NCBI GenBank assembly: GCA_001632425.1
Contig: KV425555.1
Span: forward strand, 454,795 to 518,794
Length of the DNA: 64,000 bases
DNA from: Neolentinus lepideus HHB14362 ss-1
Lineage: Eukaryota; Basidiomycota; Agaricomycetes; Gloeophyllales; Gloeophyllaceae
Direction of reading: 5' to 3'
This document shows positions 34,060 to 45,423 of this stretch, piece after piece. The first letter of the stretch is position 1. Every line of letters starts with the position of its first letter. The translations under genes and the position numbers were made by a program. The notes under the pieces were generated by a model, which did not search any database, was not told the origin of the DNA, and was given only the letters and a program-made list of their open reading frames with translations.

Positions 34060-36256
34060 CTAGGACGGGCTCAGCATGTCCGCCAAATCCTTCTGAGCGG
34101 CCGCGGCGGTCATCCTAATCTGTGGATCATTGACCCAACACTTCTCCATAAGCAACCACACCTCGTTTGGAATAACATCGCCGGGCGGGCGTGAAGGTCG
34201 CATACCCGCCAGGACCTTCTCCCTGATTTGAACATCGGAGAGCATCCTGGGCTGGCCGTCGACGATCTCTCCCTGCCATGGGCTCTTCAGAGTGTATGTC
34301 TGGGCAAAAATAAATCCACAGAAGCTCTGACGATACGATGGACATACCTCATAGCAGACGCAGGCAAATGCATACATGTCGCACGCTGGGGTGATCCGCT
34401 CTCGTATCTGCTGGTTCGTTGTGTTTGGATCTTCGAGGATTTCCGGGGCCATCCAACGGAGCGTGCCACTGCTTGCGTACTCATTACTAATGGTGAATGA
34501 ACTGGAGAACGTGCTGATGCCAAAGTCAGTCAAGCACGGCTCGCCGTCATCGTTTACGACGATGTTTCCCTAGAACATGACCTGTGAGATGACCAGGTGC
34601 TCAACGCATATGAATGAATCAACATACTTGTTTTAGATCCTTGTGAATGAGAGGCGGTTTGTGGTTATGCATGCAACGCAGCGCATTCGCGATCCGTTCA
34701 AGCTTGGAAGAGACGCTAAGTAATCTGGACAGTACGTTTCGTTCATTAGCTTACTATGCGGATTCGATCAACACTCTCGTTTCTTCGAGCCTTCTCTGCC
34801 AGATATTTCCTCAGACTACCGTTCTTGCACCAAGACGACACCATGCCTGGACCGCGGGGTGCTGGAGCAGGCAAATGTTGGGCTACCCCGATGAGAGGTT
34901 GAACATTACTAAAGGAGCTAGCCTGTTGCCATATAATGGCTTCACGGTTGAACTGCTAAGGTGACTATCAGAGACCGTAATTGCACCACTCATTGATAAG
35001 GATACCTCCATGCCAGTCTCTCCCGGTTGGTTAGTGAAGTCCTCTAGATGCGTCTGGTGGACTATCTTCACCGCCACATCCATTTCTCCAAAACTACCCT
35101 TGTAGACGCTAGCAGCACCGCCACGCGCAGCGTGGAGATGCGGGTAGATCTTCACGCCCTCCAAGAACATAGAGGGGGGAAGTATCCTTGCTTTATGGCT
35201 TATTCCCCGAACTACTCCCTCGAATCGGGATCTAAGCAAGACTGCTTCGTTTGATCCAGCCGCGTCTGAAACACGATCCCCGACGTCCTTGATAGCCTGG
35301 GAAAAGGTAAGGTCGATGATGCCACACAGATGATTCATTACAGAGAACGAACCCTTTCAAACATGTCGAGGGCAAACTTTATGATGATCTTCGGCAACGC
35401 TGCCACTTGCGGGACGATATTTTCCTGGTCCACTAACTGCTTCGTGCCGTTCCTAAACTTCGGCCTATCACGATCTGCTGTGCGCTCTAGATCTATTAGC
35501 AGAGGTTAAATTGATGTGCGTGATTGGTTCGTTGGATGCTATCCACGAAAGACAGTAGAAATCAGGCTCACCGACGACCTTGATGAGCAAATCCAGGAGC
35601 TCGGGTCTCTTGGTGGTTCCGCGCAGCTCTTCAATGAATTTATCATCAAAAAGCAGCTCATGCAGGGTTCTCTCGGGTTGTTCTTCATCCTCGGAATCCA
35701 ATGTCAACTTATGAAGGTTAGTATCGCTGCCGGAACTCGTGGACCGCTCTAATCGCATTGGAGGGAGAGATTGAGCTCTTCCCATCGCCTCTTTACTCGA
35801 CAGCTAAGGAGCGACATGAGATCGTGGTATTGTAACTTGATATATGCATACTGTAGCGGTGTCGCTAAATTCTGCTGCTATGGCCCTGAGTTTCCAGAGT
35901 TTTGGCACTGCTTTAACAGACCCAGAGATGGTAGCAGTCTGTATCCTCAGATCATTGCGCAAGTCAACCAACCTGATCAGGCATAAATTAGCTAAAGTCT
36001 GCCGGGTACTGTAAATCACGTACGCTGAATAAAGATCATCCAACGTCGAAGCGTGCCCTTCTGGCATGAAGGGCCCCCAGTAGCACCACTTCATGTAACT
36101 AGCTTCGACTGACTTGTCTACGGCTTTGAGTGCTTTTCTTACAGGAAAGGCAGCCGCATGCTTGGCCGAATGAAAGACGTCGCTGACGGGCGGTTTTGAG
36201 GATATCCGAGTAGGCTGACCTGTCGGGCTCAGCGGAGAACTTGAATCCGACGACAT
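34060..36256 (-). CDS. TKL-like protein kinase C
   Basis: Predicted TKL-group kinase, 584 aa, nine exons on the minus strand: 36256-36024, 35972-35852, 35803-35572, 35492-35353, 35296-35006, 34955-34755, 34702-34628, 34569-34348, 34299-34060. The N-terminal half is helical and Ser/Glu-rich (LRNDLRIQTATISGSVKAVPKLW, TLHELLFDDKFIEELRG). The kinase domain has ARGGAASVYKGSF, VAVK, catalytic LIHKDLKQ+GNIVVN (HKD in place of HRD, Asp and Lys present), LTDFGISTFSSSF, GTLRWMAPEILED and PSRPPGDVIPNEVW. It is closest in architecture to kinase J. The ATG at 36256 is preferred; upstream codons in frame lack an ATG. It lies at the inner end of the left inverted arm, mirrored by broken kinase E. Confidence 0.92.
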
Positions 36257-36577
36257 AGGAGGGAAATGCAAGGGCGAGAAGATACGATGCTAAATTACAG
36301 CCCAGTATGCTGGCACGTATGCGATATATATGTATATTATGCTAAGATATTATGTTAGGGTTATGCAGCTTCTAATATTGTCCACGCGTTCCCAGGGTGG
36401 ACTCGAAGAGAAGAAGGTGCATGGCGGTCCGCAACCGACCACGTGTTTGCACGTGCCTATCGAGATCCGTCGATCTGAGATGCATCGGGACACCGAACAC
36501 TCTTGCAGGGTTCCATCAGCGGTGTTCTTGTCGCTGCGTTGTTGCACGCACCGCAGGCCACTGGTGACCATCCAAGC
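36257..36577. promoter_or_regulatory. Divergent promoter region between kinase C (-) and F2 (+)
   Basis: 321 bases between two divergent start codons. AT-rich ATATATATGTATATTATG at about 36322-36339 could serve either gene. No open frame with support. Confidence 0.4.
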
Positions 36578-37891
36578 ATGTCCACCTCCGTCCCGGCTGA
36601 AGAGGAGGTCGAGCAACCTGCAAGGGAACCTGGCTCTCTGAACAAACCGGAGCTGTGGTGGCGAGATCACCAGAAATGGCTCGAACAATCTGGTTACATG
36701 CTCAGGCAGCGATATCGTGATGCGTGGAGTCCATCCTGGAAGGGCACTGGCAAAAAATGGTATGACTGTGAGGACGGCGTAACTCCACGGGTACGTAGTC
36801 CATTGTGCATCATCCGACCTTGCTCACTGTTGTCAGAACGCGGTCATGCTTGACGCTACTCGGATGTCAGACGGATCCTTGGTTGCTTTGAAGAAAGTGC
36901 ACAAGCCCAGTTATCCCTATGAAATTGCGATTGCTTTACTCTTCTCGTCCGATGCTCTGGCCTCTGACCCAAGAAATCATTGTATCCGAATTATCGAGGT
37001 CCTGCAGGTCCCGGATGACGAAGATTTCGCTATACTTGTCATGCCATACATGAGGAAGTACGATTTGCCTCGCTTTGACACTTTTGGAGAAGTCGTATCT
37101 TTTTTCATCCAAGCATTCGAGGTTCGCTTTCTCTTATTTCGTGACGTTCTCTGACGGAGGGTGTCATCTAGGGATTGCAATTCATGCACGCTCACCTGGT
37201 CGCTCATCGGTTCGTGCGCAATACATTACTGTAGTTCTGGTCAATGTTGATGTTTTGGCTCTCTCAGGGATTGTGACGGCCGCAATATCATGATGGATGG
37301 GGTACATTTGTATCCCCAAGGTTTTCATCCAGTAGACACTATTATGAAGCCGGACATGAGTGGCTGGGCTAAACACACTACCCGTACGCTGCATCCTGTC
37401 AAATACTATCTCGTGGACTTCGGTCTATCGCGACGATATAGCGCTGAAGATCTTCCTCCTCGCGAACCGCCCATAAGGGGCGGAGATAAAAGCGTACCGG
37501 AGTTCCAGCACTCTGATGAGCCAGTGGACCCGTTCCCAACCGACGTTTATTACCTGGGAAATATGATAAGGGAAGGCTTCATTCAAGTACGTGTTCCTTT
37601 TCGTACTCTTTCTTGTCCGCTGATGGGACATCGCAGAAGAGATACGGCTTCGAGTTCATCGAACCTCTCGTCTCTGACATGGTCCAGGACGATCCCTCAA
37701 AACGGCCAACAATGGACGAAGTCGTGTCTCGCTTCGAAACCATCCGCAAGTCGCTGAGCAGCTGGAAGCTGCGGTCTCGCATTGCTGAGCGGGATGAGCT
37801 CGCCATAATCGAATTCTACCGGGCTATTATTCATTGGAGACGACGCATTGGGTATTTCATCCGCCGAATACCTGCTGTGCCCCTTCCGTGA
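36578..37891 (+). CDS. AgaK-like protein kinase F2
   Basis: Predicted kinase of the same family as F1, 369 aa. Exons: 36578-36790, 36837-37121, 37172-37209, 37268-37586, 37637-37891; the last four have exactly the same lengths as in F1 (285, 38, 319, 255). Key motifs are QKWLEQSGYMLRQRY, LDATRMSDGSLVALKKV, LVMPYMRKYD, GLQFMHAHLVAHR joined to DCDGRNIMMD, LVDFGLSRRY, DPFPTDVYYLGNMI and the terminal RIPAVPLP. Asp of HRD and of DFG and the downstream Asn are present, so it is probably catalytically competent. It is followed after 487 bases by TKL kinase D on the same strand, the same arrangement as F1-A. Confidence 0.93.
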
Positions 37892-38378
37892 ATCCCTTTC
37901 GGTCCTTGTCACCTCGGAGACTAATGCCGTTGTCCACTCGTTATCTACATTTACAATATACCATGACATCCTATTTTGTTTTCCGGTAATGGTATTTAGG
38001 AACTGCGAGTCGCATCGACAGCCCAATCTTTTCCCGTTTGGTCAGGTGCCAGATTCCCACAGGTACAGGCCTACACCGTACCTTTTTCTTTCACGCTGTG
38101 TTTCAGCGTCTTCTAGTCCGGTCAACGCACAAATGGCTCGATCGTCGCCACAGGTCCTGCGTACAGTGCCCCCTCATCTTGCGTCGCGATGGCAATTTCC
38201 CGTACTGTAACAAAGAGCCTCCGTCGCCGACTCCACTGGGCAGGCATACATTGTACAAACTTTGCACGAACAAGCATGGGGGTAACCAGCCGCAGTTGTC
38301 CGAAGGAGTGGTAACATGCAGGCAGGGGAGGGGGTATATGAACACCAAGCAGAACTACACGGCAACATCTCTAGATTA
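37892..38378. other. Spacer between F2 and kinase D
   Basis: 487 bases without a supported gene; equivalent in position and size to the F1-A spacer (510 bases). Confidence 0.5.
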
Positions 38379-40018
38379 ATGGCCACCGTCGCGACCCTCA
38401 TCGCTCAGTCCATCTCGAGGCCATATGGCCAGCACTACGATGCGACGCAGATGGAGGAGCAAAGGCAACTTGTGACTGCGTTGGTCCAAGGCGAGGAGGA
38501 CCAAGCACACGTCGCTAAGGCTTCGCTGACTGGTGACGAACCGAAATTTGGTCTCGCCGATGATATAACTAGTGAGTGGACTCGCCCTGCTCAGGCCACG
38601 AGTTATTGTAATCGTGCTGTAGGGCTGACCGTTCTCTACACGGAGGACCAAGCACAATTTGAACGTACAATGACGGACTTGACAAATATGGAGATCGTGA
38701 AGGAGAATATAGCAGCTCTTCCGCCCCAAATTATCCAGCATTTTATGAATGTGCTCCAACTAGTGAGTATTAAGTCTCGCACGTTTGACGTCGAGATAAA
38801 AACCAAAGTGACTCTGCCTAGGTGGTAGACAACGCAGCGGTCTGGTCCAGCGACCCTGAAGTAGAAGATCGAGCTCAGAATCCGTTCAGAATGCGCTGCC
38901 ACAACGCGCTGCGAAGGCTCAGCTACAAGTGCAGGATGCTTCCCTCGGCTCTGATGATTCAAGGCACGCAGCAACCAATGGTGATAAGGCACGGCGCCCA
39001 AGGCTCTTTAGCTAACGTCTGGGTGTCACATTGGATGGGTCGAACCGTAGCCGAGAAGAGATTCCACATTCCGGAGGATGCTGATGCTAGAGAGGAGACC
39101 ACGAAGGTGCGTGTCGCATTCCTTCGGGCGTTATTAACTATGACTGAATGTTTTATCAGAGCTGTTACCGAGAGATAATGCTTTGGAGGCAGCTATCGCA
39201 CAAGAACGTTCTGCCTCTACTAGGCGTCATCGTAACCGGAGACCCTGAAAGCGAGACGCTGAGCTTGCTATCACCGTGGGCGGAGAGCGGCACAGTCACA
39301 AGATATTTGAAGAGGTCGATTCGGAAGGGCGAGGATCCCGACCGGCTTGGAATTGTAAGAAAGCGTGCATCTGAAGAAGCAACATATGCCTGATACAGAA
39401 TTTTGTTTAGCTCATGAAGGTAGCGGACGTGCTTGCATATATGCACTCGCACGACCCTCCAATGGTACACGCGGACATTCATCCCGTACGTATGCTGGCT
39501 GGCGCCTACTCTTCGATGCTATCTTACAGTTTCACGCCAGGGAAATATTCTGATCGACGAAAAGCCCGAGACGTTCGTAACCGACTTTGGCTTCAGTCGC
39601 TTCTCGGGGTCGTTCACGACTACGGGAAACAATCGCGCCAAGGGCATCCCTGCGTATTGGGCGCCGGAGCTCTGGAAGGAAACGGGCAGGTGGAAACCGT
39701 CGGTAGAAGCTGATGTGTATGCGTTCGGGTGCCTTTGCTTCGAGGTGAGCTCCATTACTCAACGTTACACCAAGATTCTGACTGCAGCAGATATATACTC
39801 TAAAAGCGCCGTGGTCGGGCTTAAGCAACTATTATATTGAGAAGCGGGTGGCGGCAGGAGAGAGGCCTGAGCGTCCATTAGAGGCCATACCCGATGCCGT
39901 TTGGGACATCATCGAATCTTGCTGGCAGGATGACCCTAAGGACAGGATGAGCATGAAGAACGCGTGGATTAGGCTGAAAGCATTGCACGATACTAGCAGG
40001 GGCAGACTTGAACAATAA
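38379..40018 (+). CDS. TKL-like protein kinase D
   Basis: Predicted TKL-group kinase, 440 aa, seven exons: 38379-38571, 38623-38762, 38822-39106, 39160-39354, 39411-39485, 39541-39744, 39788-40018. Same exon layout as kinase A. The N-terminal helical region (MEEQRQLVTALVQGEEDQAHVAKASL, in pieces) is followed by LTVLYTEDQAQFERTMTDL and then the kinase: GAQGSLANVWVSHW (degenerate glycine loop), VAEK, catalytic MVHADIHP+GNILID (HAD for HRD, His for the loop Lys), VTDFGFSRFSGSF, YWAPELWKETG, YAFGCLCFE and IPDAVWDIIESCW. Catalytic Asp and DFG are kept, glycine loop and loop Lys are not canonical, so activity may be low or regulated. Downstream member of the F2-D cassette. Confidence 0.92.
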
Positions 40019-41036
40019 AACGAACTAATGCATCGTGCCATTATGGGTGAATAATCGTGTACGTCTTTCGAGTTCGACAGGCATGTTCATTCGACCTGTT
40101 TCTTTCTGCTACGTATGTTGGCGAAGAGGTCAAATTGTCAAGTCCGCCCACCAAAGTTCCCTTGCACGTCCCCTTGGGCAATGCAATTGCAAGCGACCTG
40201 GTTCACGCCACGCGTCAGCAATATCATTCCAGGGGATGGCGTCAACGTGATCTTGGACCTACATGATTACACAACTTCCTTTTATGACTTATTGTGATCC
40301 GTGATCTTACGATCCACGATCCGATCTCCCGGAAGCAATCTGCGATGTCCGGGGTCCACGACTTTGCCACCAAGTTCGACGCTGAGGACGGTAAAGTTAG
40401 TCCGCACCATCGTTCGTAAACCAGACACATGCCAGAGGTTGCAAGATATATACAGTACACCTGAATGCTCTGATATTGGTATTCGCTGAGCTACAGGTAC
40501 GAATCGACCGTGTGATTACCTGACTTTGACGCCGTTCTCGGGTACGAGTATCGTTCATATGTCCCGGAGTACCATGACAACCTCTATCTGCTTCATCATT
40601 ACTAATGATCTATTTTTGAGAAACAATAAACGGAGCAGGCCAGGGAGGGACATATGCCTGAATCTGCCACGCTACGCCACACTCAACCACTCGGCAACGG
40701 TGACCCCGGTCACTGTGCACGGGTTCCAATAGGCTTATCGTATTCTTCTCGCATTCCATGCGCGTTGTAAGCACCCTCGTCTTCGTGCGATAGCGTACTA
40801 TTTTATAGCATGCTGCATAGAAATCGACCGACATCATCAAATCATTGTCAACGCCACATTCAGAGTCAAATCCCCAGCCAACCAATTCTTGTACGTGCTG
40901 CGCGAAACTTGATCCCGAGGCCTTGTCTTGATTCCAAACATCCCAACGCGCCACCTCACCTGCGTTCTCTACTGGGGATGCACAGAGTCATTTCACTAGC
41001 GCTGGCGCTAGCGTAACGTCTTTTCCCGTAGAATCT
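40019..41036. other. Region between kinase D and pseudogene E
   Basis: Holds copy 2 of the dispersed repeat and a minus-strand open frame of 114 codons at 40610-40954 (contains GWGFDSECGVDNDLMMSVDFY) that I do not recognise; it lacks a convincing start and may be an exon or chance. Upstream exons of E, if any remain, would also fall here. Confidence 0.35.
40255..40585. repeat. Dispersed repeat, copy 2 (copy 1 at 19540-19870)
   Basis: See the blocks listed for copy 1; the shared 20-mer GTGATCCGTGATCTTACGAT is the clearest anchor. Confidence 0.65.
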
Positions 41037-42668
41037 TTGGACGATCCATCCAGCGCAGCGTCTCATGAAGCGGACATTAATGAAATGGTCAAGCTCTTGG
41101 CCTCTATGCCGGAGAAGAGTGACTTCTCCCAGGTAATCCTAGGTATGTTGGGCGCCTCAGGTTTCCGTCTTGGTCCTCAAGGTTTGGAATTCCCACCCGT
41201 AGGGGTTGCTATGTCAGCGAAGGAAAGCTGGCAGGAATTTGCAGCTAAAGTAGCCTGTCTGCTGAGGACACAAAGGCAACCACCGAATCCCTGAAGGACA
41301 TGCCCCCGCTCATTATAACAGTTAGTCTCAATATGTTACAACGCGTGAGTCTTGATTCAAATATTGCCGTCTTGCGACCTACACATAGGGTCCCAGGCTA
41401 AAATCCTCTACGATCTCAATGAAGGAAGCGGCGTTTCGGATTCTTTCCGGGAGGACTGCGAGACGGTCTTAAGAAAAGTTAGTCACAAGACGGGCGTCCT
41501 CCCCCCTTGTCTCTACGTGTCCATCACATTGAGCGAAGAAGGTGTTGTTGCGAACGGTGCGACGGCCCATATCTACAAGGACAGAATGGGTGATACGATT
41601 GTCGTTGTAAAGATGTTCCACAAGAAGCAACACGAGGGAGGATATACCAATGTCAAGCAGCTAAAGGTGCGATTATGCGGCGGACGATGTTGTGTTTCGG
41701 TCTTTCATCCTCGCATTTCAGAGGTTCCGACGGGAGGTTATTGTATGGAAGCAGCTCAATTACCCAAATATTCTTCCTCTGTTGGGCGTTTGCGGGTCCG
41801 TGCAGGGGGTCGGCATTTTAGGATTGGTTTCCCGGTTCTGTGAGCAAGGAAGTCTGATTGATTATCTTTACGAGAACAAGGAGTGCAATCAGGTCTACAT
41901 GGTGAGCTATCTAATTTATAATTCATTACGTGCTATTTCCTCAACTTTTCGTGGAGCTGGAACATGTCGCAGGTGCACTCAGTTATTTGCACAGTCATGA
42001 CCCACAAATAGTGCACAGGGATGTGAAAGGAGTGCGTCTTGTCTTCCTGTGTCACACCACCTTCCCGCCATTGACCGTCCGAGATATTAGGGAAACGTCG
42101 TCATATCGGCAGGCGAGCCACGGCTGACTGACTTGGCATAAGCACCTTCAATCAATCGTTTACTCTAACGTCAGAGAATCCCGGGAGCGGGACTGACCAC
42201 TTTCAAGCTCCGGAAACGCTTAGGGACGACGGTAGGGCGGATGCCAGCACCAGTGAACGAGGTGCTAGGGTCTCTGGAGAAAGTGGGAAGACCGGCGTCA
42301 AGAAAGACGACGTACCAAAGGATATCGTATTCGACGAGCGTCGGCGCGAGCTCACACCAGCGTGCGACATGTACAGTTTCGCCTGCCTATGCATTGAGGT
42401 ACGTTGATTCCTTCTCTTCAATCTTGGCGGTCCAGAAGCTGAACTTGAATGTTTATAGGTTTACACACTGCAGTTACCCTGGGGCAAACTGAAGGACACC
42501 ACGATTGTTCCCTGGGTGTTGATCGGTCTTCGTCCTCCTCGCCCGACCGGGAACGTTATCCCGGACCCTATCTGGTCGCTCGTGCAAAAGTGTTGGCCGC
42601 AGGAACCGCAAGATAGAATGACGAGTGGCGCTGCTCAGGAAGCTTTGAGAGCCATGCTGAATCCGTAG
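41037..42668 (+). pseudogene. TKL-like kinase E, frameshifted
   Basis: Sister of kinase B with at least two frameshifts. Homologous exon pieces: about 41037-41155, 41206-41345, 41397-41666, 41722-41901, 41957-42031, 42091-42398, 42459-42668. A one-base loss near 41264 breaks the third helical exon (frame changes between CLL and EDTKATTESLKDM). A second one-base loss at about 42133-42136 destroys the DFG motif itself: the sequence reads GAC TTG GCA TAA where GAC TTT GGC ATA is expected. All splice junctions and the rest (VVVK, VHRDVKG, DMYSFACLC, NVIPDPIWSLVQKCW) are still clean, so inactivation is fairly recent. Sequencing error could mimic one lesion but hardly both. Confidence 0.88.
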
Positions 42669-44446
42669 TCCTCTGCTTCGCAAGGACTCCAGACCAAGAT
42701 GTATTCTATGTTAATGTGTATTATCGTATACCATCGAATAGCAGGCTTCAATCTGGATGTCATAATAATCAAGGGACTGCGTGAATAAGCATCACCTGTG
42801 AGAGGTATTCATGCACGATGCTCCATCCGGAATGCTGTTCAACTACGTCTGCGAACTCTTGTTCCCAGAAGAACCACCACATCTTATCAGAACGACAACC
42901 CAGAGCAAATTGTGGACCTACAGGGACCCACACTCCTGGCATGTTACCAATTCATTGTATCACATTGCCGTTGGTCAATGGAGCTCCGAACGCCCGCACC
43001 AAGGATGGAACAATAGGTCGACGAGACGGCAGGCCTCAGGCATCAGCGCTCATCCAAGACCCTTGTTCTGCTGATGAATTTCTTTATGATGGAATACGAT
43101 ACCAGCGGGGAGCCACCCCGGAGCGTAACAACAGTGGGATGAACGCCGTTGGCAGTGTCCTGTCGGGGAAATCGACTCACCGTCGTCCTATCAATCGAAG
43201 GTCGTATAGGCACGGGAAACGGACCACAGCAGCGGTTGAAGGGGTCCTAGGGTTTAGGAGACCCAGTGGTAGTTTGGCGAGGTCCTCCCGGCAGACAAGA
43301 ACTTATCAGTACTGCCTGATGGTTGTGAACCATTGCTCACAGGTTTCGCATAACTTACCAATGGTTGGTCGCACTGATGTTTGAGTTATTATTTAATTCC
43401 AAGGTCCAGCCGGCGACGGACAATCCCAATCCAAACGGGAACGACACTAGTCATGGAAACATCGGAACGGTGATCTCGTACGTACTTCACAGCCCGTCGC
43501 ACTGGAAGCACAACGGAAAGCACCATACTGCACGATGCCTAACAACCGAAGCGAAAATCTTATCCACGGTTTATTATCCAATGAGTACGACCTTCGACCT
43601 ATTTGAGTATAGGTGAAACACTCGTCTAATACAACAATAGCACTCACGCTCTTGGTGACTGATATTTATCGGCGAATAGAGAAGTTCGTCAATTCCCAGT
43701 TTATATCTTCAGGCTTTTCAACAGTCTCCTCCTTCTGAATTTCCACCGCCGTCACCTGTGCGATGCTGGGACCTTGATGCAGTTTCTTCTTACTATCACT
43801 CGATCATCAACAGAACGACCGCATCGCAGCCGCTCACACATACAATTTCGCGATATCGTTCTCTGCACCGAGAGCAACGCCATCGACATGTCCTTCGGGC
43901 GTATTTCGCACCCATCCTGTAAGGTTTAGAGACCGTGCCTCTGTTGTCGTCCAGTGACGGAAGTTTACACCCTGAACGCGGCCTCGCACCTAAAGACAGA
44001 GAGATACAGTCAAAACAGAATCAGATGAGTATAACCCTTGATGAAGTTCCCTTACTAAGTATTCTATGTATAACATTCTGGTGGCAAACGAGTTGAAGTT
44101 GTTGTCGAGACTGAACTCGTAGGAGGTATCTCATCACATCGATCGTTTATCTTATCTTATCGCTCAGATTTACGCACGAGCTGAAATACCATCGTCGGAT
44201 GAGAAGATGGGTAAGGAGAGTGGAGGGAGGAGATCAGCCCGTCGTTGACTCCGGAAAAGTACTTTCTGGCAAGTAACATGTTGCAAAGAATCTTCAATTT
44301 AAGAACAGTGTTCATTAGGATATATAACGCCCAAGAGTGCAACTATGAATACATCGAACATACCCTTGCTGTAGCCAACGCTAACCCCAACCTTCAACAG
44401 TCATTTCCCACGGCAAAAGTAATCGCCGGAACCCTCCCAGACGCGA
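42669..44446. other. Inner part of the right arm; unknown conserved sequence
   Basis: Counterpart of 32353-34059. Open frame fragments near 42811-43074 (contains FNYVCELLFPEEPPHL and SLYHIAVGQW) and 43365-43616 lack a complete gene structure. See the left arm. Confidence 0.35.
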
Positions 44447-45065
44447 CTACTCGTCGAGGTTGATGGCCTTGCCGAATTTTGCATAAAGAACAACCTTCAG
44501 TTCCTTCATCGTAGTTTCACATTCTTCCGCAGAGGATGCCAGAGAAGAGATTTGAGAAGAGATAGATTCTTGATCACTCTCGAGGCGTTTCATCGCACTC
44601 GGATGGGAGAGGTTGAAGAAGGATTCGCCAATTTTGTACCTGTTGTACAGGTCAGACTGAATGAACGGAACGCACATAAATCAATGGCTATGCACAAGAC
44701 TGGTTCATCTTCATCTGCTAGCTCTATCTCCGTTGATAAATCATCTAAAGCCTCCTTCTCTTGCTGAATCCGGTGTCAAAACACGACTAACCGATACGAA
44801 CCGAGTTTTGCGCACCTTTAGACTCTCTAATTTCTCCTCGATAGCTCGTAAACGTGTATTAAGCTTCGAGAAATTGTTGATTCTCTGCTGGTCCTCTAGG
44901 GATACCAGCACGTCGTGAATATAGTAGCCGAAGTGGATTTCGCGACAAGAACTAACCCCAGGTGACCTCAACATCGTCAGTTTCCTCTTCCTGCGCTAGC
45001 TATACAGAAAAGATCGTCAAAACTTTGACCATTCGAGCGGCGAAGCTTGGTCTGACCATCCGCAT
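44447..45065 (-). CDS. Prefoldin subunit 4, right-arm copy
   Basis: Second intact prefoldin subunit 4 gene, 130 aa. Minus-strand exons: 45065-45057, 44999-44957, 44895-44816, 44763-44696, 44639-44447, the same lengths as in the left-arm copy (9, 43, 80, 68, 193). It reads EDQQRINNFSKLNTRL, ESLKQEKEALDDLSTEIEL, YKIGESFFNLSHPSAMKRL and ends VVLYAKFGKAINLDE. The first intron begins GTCAGA rather than GTAAGA. It shares a 358-base divergent promoter with DPL1. Prefoldin 4 is normally single copy, so two intact copies are unusual. Confidence 0.94.
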
Positions 45066-45423
45066 TTTTGTAAAAAATATATATCGAAGAGTCGATGTCA
45101 GACAGGTGGAAATATCTCGCTTGGAGCTGGCTTCGGAATTCGGCAACGCCCCGATGCCGGACCCGCTCTACGTCGTCGTAGGCGGCGAGCAAATACTATC
45201 ATCAGGCCTAGGTTCTATCTGCGGTCGACATCATTGTGTTCCAAGTAGAATCTCGACTAATCTGGAGACCTGAGGCCTTCCGTTAAGCTCCCAGGCGCAG
45301 CTCCAAAAAAGTCCAGACAGCCTGCTTGCATCTTTGCGCAGTCTGTGAACGTGACCTGATATCAAGGTGCGCAGTTGTGATTTATCTAGATATCTTTTCT
45401 GACCAGAGGCACACTTTGGCAGG
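45066..45423. promoter_or_regulatory. Divergent promoter of prefoldin 4 and DPL1
   Basis: 358 bases between the two start codons; contains the unoccupied target site GGGGCGTTGC (on the minus strand, near 45150) that carries the transposon in the left arm. Confidence 0.6.
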
